8,555 nt of DNA from Gp6-AA40 sp050742535 (lineage in GTDB: Bacteria > Acidobacteriota > Vicinamibacteria > Vicinamibacterales > UBA2999), in contig JBOGIQ010000266.1 in the NCBI GenBank assembly GCA_050742535.1, forward strand, positions 1-8,555. The letters run 5' to 3'. How positions within the stretch are numbered: position 1 is the stretch's first letter; the number at the start of each line of letters is the position of its first letter. Made by a program: the position numbers and the translations under genes. Under the pieces are notes generated by a model. That model worked only from the letters and a program-made list of their open reading frames with translations. It was not told the origin of the DNA and searched no databases. Positions 1 to 5,802 of this stretch are shown here, one piece after another.

Positions 1-14
1 CATCGGCACCCCCT

Positions 15-1529
15 TTACGTGCGGGAGATCGTGTAATCGAAGTAGAGCTTGTCTCCGACTGTGCGCCCTGTGAACTGATTCCACTCGGCCGCGGTAGCGC
101 CGCTCGGTTTCTCCATGGTGTCGAAGTCCGTATCCGTCTGGAACACGCGGCCGCCCGCTTTCTGCAGCAGCGCGTCCTTGATCGCCTTCAGCGGGTGGTC
201 CCAGCCATCCTGCGTCTCCGCCCACTTCCGAACGGCGGTGATCATCGCGGTGAACTCGCGGCCATGGTCGCCCTCCGCCATCCAGCTGATGTTCGCGTAA
301 TCGGCATCGGTCGTGCCGTTCAGCGTCGCGTTATGGCTGCCGTGATGACCGACTTTGTAGAGCACCGTCCGTGAGAGCAGATTCTTGACCGTGACCTTCT
401 TGCCGCCCTCGGTCCATCCCTTCTTGGCCCACGACTTCCAGTTGCCGCGCTGCGCGTCGGCCGCGAACAGCAGCACCTTGCCGCCCTTCCCCAGCTCGAA
501 GGCGAGCACGAGGCTGGAATTATTCGTGTAGTCGCTCATGTCGAGCGCCAGTTGCTCGGCTGAGTAGAGCCAGTCGCGGTCGATCCGCCGCCAGTCCGCG
601 TTGGTGGGCACTTCGAGCGCGCCGGCGCGTGGCGCCGTCTTCGGCGCGTCTCCGGTCGTGCCGTAATGGTCCACGAACAACGGGATCGCGCTCGCCTCCG
701 CCAGCGGGACCGAATAGCGCGGTGCGAATGGAATCTGCGGACTCCGATCGCCGTGTGCCGCGCGCGCGGCGGCGCCGAAATAGGCAACCGGCGACGACAT
801 CGCCAGGTGAAACTCCTCGTCGCCCTCGGGGTCGAGCGATTTGAGCTGCTCGAGATCGCGCGGCGGGCCCAGCACGAAGACCCTGATACCGTCGGCCCCG
901 GGGACGTTGCGAATCTTCGAATGCGGCCGCAGGAACTTCGTACCCTTCGACGCGCGATCCTTGATCAGCTTCATCGACTTCTTGTTCATCGAGTTCAAGG
1001 GATCGTCCGCGGCCAGCAGCGTCAGCGCGGCGGTGGCGTTGAACGCCTCGTCTTCGCCGCCGAGCTCGAACGCGAGGAAGCGATCGAGCTTCGCCGCGAT
1101 CTCGGCATCGCCGTCGGCCTGCAGCCGATTGCGGGCCGCGAGCAGCCCCAGCAGCTTGTCCTTGAACTCCGTTCGCAGATCGTTCGCGACGTCATCGTCC
1201 GGATCTTCGGTCCACGCGAACCACGCCTCGCCAATCGTGATGTTCTTGAAGTTCGTTTGCGAGATGCCATTCACGTGGTCCTGATGCTCGTGCGTGATGA
1301 TGGCGACGTCGATGTGGCCGCCGGTCGCCTCGCGGATGTCGTCGGTGATTTCCTTTGCGGTCGTCTTGATGAACTTCGGCGATCCCGGCTTGTACCCGCA
1401 ATCGATCAGCACGTAGACGGGCTTGTCGGCGGCCGTGCCGGGACATGCGAGCAGGAAACAGTCGCCGTGGCCAATGCGGTACATCCGGACGACCACGGTT
1501 CCCGGCGCCGGAATCAGACGGCCCGCCAC
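15..1529 (-). CDS. ComEC-type metallo-beta-lactamase-fold hydrolase
   Basis: Predicted metal-dependent hydrolase of 504 residues; the substrate cannot be read from sequence. The metal motif HEHQDH (residues 80-85) fits the MBL HxHxDH signature. The early strand with GHGDCFLL (20-27) and LIDCG (41-45), the FAADAQ segment (about 355-360, Asp358 as bridging ligand) and KVGHHGSH (392-399) are the pattern seen in the C-terminal MBL domain of ComEC and its stand-alone relatives. There is no signal peptide and no membrane segment, so the protein is soluble and not a DNA channel. About 240 residues between the HxHxDH motif and the later motifs make it much longer than a minimal MBL domain. The GTG start is chosen because it shares one base with the upstream TAG, has GAGGAGG four bases before it, and keeps the first beta strand (TVVVRMYRIG). 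An ATG at 1484 would cut that strand. The frame stays open further upstream only as a shadow of the peptidase gene. Family is fairly sure; function is unknown. Confidence 0.85.
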   Translation of the reverse strand: MAGRLIPAPGTVVVRMYRIGHGDCFLLACPGTAADKPVYVLIDCGYKPGSPKFIKTTAKEITDDIREATGGHIDVAIITHEHQDHVNGISQTNFKNITIGEAWFAWTEDPDDDVANDLRTEFKDKLLGLLAARNRLQADGDAEIAAKLDRFLAFELGGEDEAFNATAALTLLAADDPLNSMNKKSMKLIKDRASKGTKFLRPHSKIRNVPGADGIRVFVLGPPRDLEQLKSLDPEGDEEFHLAMSSPVAYFGAAARAAHGDRSPQIPFAPRYSVPLAEASAIPLFVDHYGTTGDAPKTAPRAGALEVPTNADWRRIDRDWLYSAEQLALDMSDYTNNSSLVLAFELGKGGKVLLFAADAQRGNWKSWAKKGWTEGGKKVTVKNLLSRTVLYKVGHHGSHNATLNGTTDADYANISWMAEGDHGREFTAMITAVRKWAETQDGWDHPLKAIKDALLQKAGGRVFQTDTDFDTMEKPSGATAAEWNQFTGRTVGDKLYFDYTISRT

Positions 1530-3520
1530 TAAGCCTCCTCGCGATGCAACAGCGCGAACGGTTCGCGCGCGTTCACGACGTCGCGCGCCCGGTGGAACGA
1601 ATCCGGCGGCTCGAGACCGCCATCGACGAGAAAGGCCCTCACCCGCTCCAGCTCGGTGTTGTCCGCAATGGTGCCGCGGGTCTTGATCACGCGGCGCACT
1701 TCCAGACTGATCGGATTGATCAGCAGCGTGCAGCCGGCGCGATACACGAAGTCCGGCTTCTCCTCGGCCACGTCGGACGGATCCTTCGCGTCCATCGCCT
1801 TCTGCGCGTCCGCATCGAAGTAGCCCCGGCGCCGCTGCGTGAGCTCGACGACCAGGTCCGAGACGATGCCGCCGCGCGGCCCCCGGCGCAGCGCGGTGCG
1901 CACCGAGTGCACTTCCACGGCGACGCGGTTGCTCGACCGCGAGCGGTAGACCGTCGGCTGCACCTTCGGGTCGGTATCTTCGGTCACCAGGCCGATGTAC
2001 GGCAAAAGCGGGCGACCTTTGCCTTTCATCAACCAGCCCCAGAGCACCGCCGAATTGAACTCGATGCCTTCCCACGTCGCATAGCGGTCGCCCTCGAGAT
2101 TCCAGGGACTCAGCTTCCCCGGTCTCTGCGTCGACGACCTGAACTGCGCCGCCTGTTCAGGCGAATCGGTCGGCTGTTCCTCGGTGAACAGCGATCTCAC
2201 CTCCTGCGCGGCCGCCAGATCGGGCCAGAGAAGGCTCTCGATTGACATGCTCTGCATCCGTGCCGGATGAATGCCCCACTGCCGGAAGCTCTCGACGAAC
2301 GCCAGGCGATAGCCGAACGGATCCTCAGGATTCAGGTCGTAATCCGCGGTGATGATTCCGCGCAGGTAATCGCCGAACGTGATGCCGACCGGCGCGCAGT
2401 AGTCGATCGCGCGGACGCACATCTGGAGCACGGTGAGGGCAATCCGCGCCGCCTCCTCCGCGAGCCGGCCGGAGAGATCCGGCGGAATATCGCCGGCGCG
2501 CAGGACGCCGGTGCCCTCGCTCGCGATCCGGTAGAGATCCCTCGTGCGCGCGCTGTACACCTTGAGGAACGCGCCGAAGACGGCGGCGACGAGAATGGCG
2601 CCGCGCGCATGCGGCTGCGAGGTGCGATCCAGCGCGGTGACGTCAGGCTGCTTCGCCTCCCATCGGCCGCTCTCCGGGTTGATGCCGCCGAGCGCGTCGC
2701 GCAGCGCCATGCCTCGGCCCGAGGCTCTGCCGAACTGCTGCGCGAGCTGACCGAGCAGGTTCTCGGCGGCGAGGTTGCCGCGCGTCCGCGCAATCTGATC
2801 GCGGAGCACGCCGGGATACGCGAAGTGCTGGAACAACGCGACGAGGTCGGCGAACGCTTCGTGAAACGCCAGCACGTCCGGGTTGTGAGGCTCGTTGAAG
2901 CGCGGGTGGACTCCGTCGAGCAGCGCGTGCGTCGTTTCGTGCGCGATGATGTCGTGGGAGAGGCACGAGAACACCAGCGTACCGGGCGTGTTGCTCGCGT
3001 CCTTCACCCCCACCGGAAAGTAGCCGAACAGCAGCGCCTTCTTCTCGGGGCTGTAGTAGGCGTTTCGGTCGCGCAGCGCGTGCGGGTAGATCCGCAGGCG
3101 GCGAACAAACTGCGCTTCGCCGTCCTGTGTGCGGTCGCGGCGCGACGACCAGAGCGCGACGCGCCCGAGTGCCTGCTCGAAGTGCCCGATGGTCGTCATC
3201 GCGACGGCGTAGACCATCTGCTGGTGAAACAGCGGATTCGTCTCCGACGGAGCGACGCCGTTCTGCGCAAGGACCCACTGATCGTTCAGATCGATCGGCT
3301 TGTAGACCACACCGCTGGCCGGATCCGCGTCGACGACCTCGATGTATTCGCCGACCGGACCGGGGGCGAGATCGCGTTCCCACGGAACCGCGATGGTGAT
3401 CTCGCCGATGCCGGCGAGATCGAACTGCGCGGAGACCCCCGGGTCGAACGCGAAGATACGAAGCTTGCGAGAGACGGGCTCGTTGACGAGCCCGTTCTGG
3501 CCGAACGGGTGTGGAGTCAT
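1529..3520 (-). CDS. Cytoplasmic gluzincin (thermolysin-like) metallopeptidase
   Basis: Predicted zinc peptidase of 663 residues. Zinc-site landmarks are visible: HETTH (194-198) supplies two His ligands and the catalytic Glu195, and HEAFAD (220-225) supplies the third ligand Glu221 followed by Asp225, matching the E-x3-D of thermolysin. NAYY (153-156) lies upstream where M4 enzymes have the substrate-binding NAFW. QPHARGAI (302-309) offers His304 in the place of the thermolysin transition-state His. Unlike secreted M4 enzymes it has no signal peptide or obvious propeptide, so it probably acts in the cytoplasm. Residues 1-130 and about 470-663 are not recognised. The C-terminal part is rich in beta-like stretches (VVELTQRRRGYF, CTLLINPISLEVRR) and looks like a separate domain. 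The ATG at 3520 is the only sensible start; no strong Shine-Dalgarno precedes it. It is the first gene of an operon with the MBL hydrolase. Its targets are unknown, and proteolysis of a specific cellular protein is only an inference. Confidence 0.85.
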   Translation of the reverse strand: MTPHPFGQNGLVNEPVSRKLRIFAFDPGVSAQFDLAGIGEITIAVPWERDLAPGPVGEYIEVVDADPASGVVYKPIDLNDQWVLAQNGVAPSETNPLFHQQMVYAVAMTTIGHFEQALGRVALWSSRRDRTQDGEAQFVRRLRIYPHALRDRNAYYSPEKKALLFGYFPVGVKDASNTPGTLVFSCLSHDIIAHETTHALLDGVHPRFNEPHNPDVLAFHEAFADLVALFQHFAYPGVLRDQIARTRGNLAAENLLGQLAQQFGRASGRGMALRDALGGINPESGRWEAKQPDVTALDRTSQPHARGAILVAAVFGAFLKVYSARTRDLYRIASEGTGVLRAGDIPPDLSGRLAEEAARIALTVLQMCVRAIDYCAPVGITFGDYLRGIITADYDLNPEDPFGYRLAFVESFRQWGIHPARMQSMSIESLLWPDLAAAQEVRSLFTEEQPTDSPEQAAQFRSSTQRPGKLSPWNLEGDRYATWEGIEFNSAVLWGWLMKGKGRPLLPYIGLVTEDTDPKVQPTVYRSRSSNRVAVEVHSVRTALRRGPRGGIVSDLVVELTQRRRGYFDADAQKAMDAKDPSDVAEEKPDFVYRAGCTLLINPISLEVRRVIKTRGTIADNTELERVRAFLVDGGLEPPDSFHRARDVVNAREPFALLHREEA
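1534..1540 (-). promoter_or_regulatory. Shine-Dalgarno for the MBL hydrolase
   Basis: On the minus strand this reads GAGGAGG, four bases before the GTG at 1529, and it lies within the last codons (Glu-Glu-Ala) of the peptidase gene. It decides the GTG start and, with the TAGTG stop/start overlap, indicates translational coupling. Confidence 0.7.
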
Positions 3521-3581
3521 CGTCGCTGCCGCTGAAGCCGAGGGCGTGAGTCTAGTCCTCCCGGCCCGCCCGGCGCCACGG

Positions 3582-3611
3582 ATTCTGCTGACCGGTTCCC
3601 CGGCGAGTCAA
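3582..3611 (-). promoter_or_regulatory. Candidate sigma70-type promoter of the peptidase-MBL operon
   Basis: Read on the minus strand, TTGACT (3611-3606, five of six matches to TTGACA) is followed after 18 bases by CAGAAT (3587-3582, four of six matches to TATAAT). Transcription would start near 3575 and leave a leader of about 55 bases before the ATG at 3520. The position is right for the operon, but the -10 is weak and the call rests on pattern only. Confidence 0.4.
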
Positions 3612-3625
3612 GGAACTTCCGGACG

Positions 3626-3640
3626 GTCGATATAATCGAC
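3626..3640. repeat. Perfect inverted repeat over the kinase -10 box (candidate operator)
   Basis: GTCGAT and ATCGAC form a perfect six-base inverted repeat around the spacer ATA. The right-hand part of the repeat contains the TATAAT of the kinase promoter. A dimeric regulator bound here would block or reshape that promoter. Six-base arms can also arise by chance, so the operator role is inference. Confidence 0.4.
3631..3636 (+). promoter_or_regulatory. TATAAT -10 box of the kinase gene
   Basis: A perfect TATAAT stands out in very GC-rich DNA, 12 bases before the kinase GTG at 3649. Transcription would begin near 3642-3644, leaving only about five to seven bases of leader, and no Shine-Dalgarno is present. 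No good -35 is seen at the expected distance (TCAAGG or GTCAAG at best), so the promoter may be weak or depend on an activator. Confidence 0.6.
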
Positions 3641-3648
3641 ACTTCCCA

Positions 3649-5802
3649 GTGCCACTTTTTCCCGGGACCCGTCTCGGTCCTTACCAGATCGAATCTGCCA
3701 TCGGCGCGGGCGGCATGGGCGAGGTGTACAAGGCCACCGACACGCGGCTCGGCCGGACGGTCGCCATCAAAACGCTGACCGGCGGACATGGACCGCGATT
3801 CCAGCAGGAGGCGCGGGCCATCGCCTCGCTCAATCATCCGCACATCTGCGTGCTCCACGACGTCGGACCCGACTACCTGGTGATGGAGTTCCTCGATGGA
3901 ACGCCGGTGCAAGGCCCGCTGCCGCTGGACGATGTGATCCGGATCGCCTTGCAGATTGTCGATGCCCTGGACACGGCCCACGGCAAAGGCATCTTCCACC
4001 GTGATCTCAAGCCGGCCAACATCATGGTGACGCGCACCGGCGCGAAGGTGCTCGACTTCGGCCTCGCCAAAATCGTGTCCGACAGCGCCGAGGCTGACGC
4101 CACGCGCACGATGGCCGGCACGGTCCTGGGGACCGCCGCGTACATGTCGCCGGAGCAGGCGCAGGGGCGCCCCGCCGACGCGCGTTCCGACGTCTTCAGC
4201 TTCGGCGCCGTGCTGTACGAAATGCTGACCGGCAAGCGCGCCTTCGGCGGCGCGTCGATGCTCGACACGCTCAGCGCAGTGGTGCACGACGATCCCGCGC
4301 CGCCCGACTCTCCGGCGTGGGACGTGATCAAGCGCTGCCTGGCGAAACAGCCGCAGCAGCGGTTCCAGACAATGGGCGAGGTCAGAGCAGCGCTGCAGCA
4401 AATCCGCGCTGATCGTCCGGCGCGGCGCCAGTCAGGCCCCTCAATCGCGGTGCTGCCGTTCGCGAATATGAGCCGCGACGCGGACGACGAGTACTTCAGC
4501 GACGGTCTGGCCGAGGAGATTATCAACCTGCTGGCGCAGGTGCCCGGTCTGAAGGTCATCGCGCGCACGTCGGCCTTCGCCTTCAAAGGGAAGAACGAAG
4601 ACATTCGCAGGATCGCCGAGACGCTGGGTGTGACCACCATCCTCGAGGGCAGCGTGCGGCGCGCGGGCAGCCGCATCCGCGTGATGGCGCAGCTGATCCA
4701 GGCCTCGGACGGCGCGCATCTCTGGTCGCAGCGCTACGACCGCGAGATGGCGGACGTCTTCGACGTGCAGGACGAGATCTCGGCGGCTATCGCGGATGCA
4801 CTGAAGCTGAAGCTCGCACCCGCGCCGGAACGGCGAATGCCGAAGGTCGCCGCCTACGAGGCCTATCTCAAATACCGTTCGTACCAATGGCAGTTCACGC
4901 CGGAGGCCACCCAACGCAGTCGCGAGTGCCTGGAGCAGGCGATCGCGCTCGACCCGGCGTTCGCACTGCCCTACGTCGGTCTTGCTGACTCGTACCTCGC
5001 GCTCTCCGCCGTTGGGGCAATTTCGTCCCACGCCGCGATGCCGCGCGCGCGGGAGCTGGCGACGCGCGCGCGTGAAATCGATCCGGATCTCCCTGAAGCG
5101 CACGCGATGCTCGGCATCGTCGCCGGGCACTACGATTTCGATTGGGCCGAGGCGGCGCGGCGCTTCAAGGCGGCAGAACGCGAGCAGATGTCGCCGCATC
5201 TGCGCCAGTGGCATGCGCAGTTTCATTTGTTATCCACCGGCCGCGCCGAGGAGGGGCTCGCCGAGCACCGCCGGGTGCTGGATGACGATCCACTCTGCCA
5301 GACGTGGTACTACACGTTGTCGACGACGTTAAGCGCCCTTGGACATCAGCAGGACGCGAGCGCAGCGGCACGAAAATCGGTCGACATCGACCCTGGCTTC
5401 TGGGTCGGATGGATGTGGCTCGGCGCGCTTCAGGCGATCCAGCAGCAGCACGACGAGGCGCTGTCGTCGACAGAGAAGGCGATCGCGCAGGCACCGTGGT
5501 CGCCCGTCACGATCGGCCTGATGGCCGCGGTCCTCACCAAGGTTCAGCGACACCGCGAAGCCGAGACGTATCTCGCACGGTTGCGCGGCGACGCCTACGG
5601 CGGCTCCGCAGGACTCATGATGTATTTCGTCGCGGGGGGAGATCTCGATCAGGCGGTCGAGTGGGCGAGCAAAGCCGTGGATCAGCGCTATACGATCATC
5701 CTCGCCACACTGCTGCGGCCGTTGGAACCGTTGCTCCGCCAATCACCTTTGTGGCCTGCCGTACTCCAGAAGATGAACCAGCGACCACGACGTCCCGCAT
5801 GA
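3649..5802 (+). CDS. Soluble Ser/Thr protein kinase with TolB-like and TPR domains
   Basis: Hanks-type kinase of 717 residues. The kinase domain (about 11-250) has the glycine loop GAGGMG (19-24), VAIK with Lys41, a likely alpha-C Glu54, HRDLKPAN (117-124, catalytic Asp119), DFG (137-139) and SPE (167-169); all key catalytic residues are present, so it should be active. Residues about 264-388 (IAVLPFANMS, SDGLAEEI, ILEGSVRR, LWSQRYDR) match the TolB/FlgO-like N-terminal domain common in bacterial kinase and adenylate-cyclase fusions. Residues about 400-700 are helical TPR-like repeats (for example AIALDPAFALPYVGLADSYL, KSVDIDPGFWVGWMWLGAL), suited to protein binding. No hydrophobic membrane span joins the kinase to the TolB-like part, so the protein appears cytosolic. 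The start is GTG; no other start codon lies before the glycine loop and no in-frame start occurs just upstream. It overlaps the next gene by ATGA. Partners and signal are unknown. Confidence 0.93.
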   Translation: MPLFPGTRLGPYQIESAIGAGGMGEVYKATDTRLGRTVAIKTLTGGHGPRFQQEARAIASLNHPHICVLHDVGPDYLVMEFLDGTPVQGPLPLDDVIRIALQIVDALDTAHGKGIFHRDLKPANIMVTRTGAKVLDFGLAKIVSDSAEADATRTMAGTVLGTAAYMSPEQAQGRPADARSDVFSFGAVLYEMLTGKRAFGGASMLDTLSAVVHDDPAPPDSPAWDVIKRCLAKQPQQRFQTMGEVRAALQQIRADRPARRQSGPSIAVLPFANMSRDADDEYFSDGLAEEIINLLAQVPGLKVIARTSAFAFKGKNEDIRRIAETLGVTTILEGSVRRAGSRIRVMAQLIQASDGAHLWSQRYDREMADVFDVQDEISAAIADALKLKLAPAPERRMPKVAAYEAYLKYRSYQWQFTPEATQRSRECLEQAIALDPAFALPYVGLADSYLALSAVGAISSHAAMPRARELATRAREIDPDLPEAHAMLGIVAGHYDFDWAEAARRFKAAEREQMSPHLRQWHAQFHLLSTGRAEEGLAEHRRVLDDDPLCQTWYYTLSTTLSALGHQQDASAAARKSVDIDPGFWVGWMWLGALQAIQQQHDEALSSTEKAIAQAPWSPVTIGLMAAVLTKVQRHREAETYLARLRGDAYGGSAGLMMYFVAGGDLDQAVEWASKAVDQRYTIILATLLRPLEPLLRQSPLWPAVLQKMNQRPRRPA
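5799..5802 (+). promoter_or_regulatory. ATGA stop/start overlap, likely translational coupling
   Basis: The kinase TGA and the acetoacetyl-CoA synthetase ATG share bases in ATGA. No Shine-Dalgarno is recognisable before this ATG, so ribosomes finishing the kinase probably reinitiate here. Confidence 0.65.

Noticed and set aside
1530..2075. Upstream extension of the MBL reading frame by 182 codons
   Set aside because: It lies wholly over the peptidase gene in another frame and is Arg/Ala/Gly-rich shadow sequence. The MBL fold starts right after the GTG at 1529.
2267..3535. Long plus-strand open frame of 422 codons opposite the peptidase
   Set aside because: Its product is dominated by Arg, Glu, Val and Ala with no motif, as expected for the complement of a GC-rich gene.
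3612..3618. GGAACTT resembling an ECF-sigma -35 element before the kinase
   Set aside because: No matching -10 element lies at the usual 16-17 base distance, while a perfect TATAAT is present.
5040..5072. Alternating CG-rich stretch that could suggest Z-DNA or a repeat
   Set aside because: It encodes ordinary TPR residues (PRARELATRARE) in GC-rich codons and is explained by composition.
5304..5798. Upstream extension of the synthetase reading frame by 165 codons
   Set aside because: It overlaps the kinase TPR region in a different frame and lacks family resemblance. The synthetase homology starts at the ATG at 5799.
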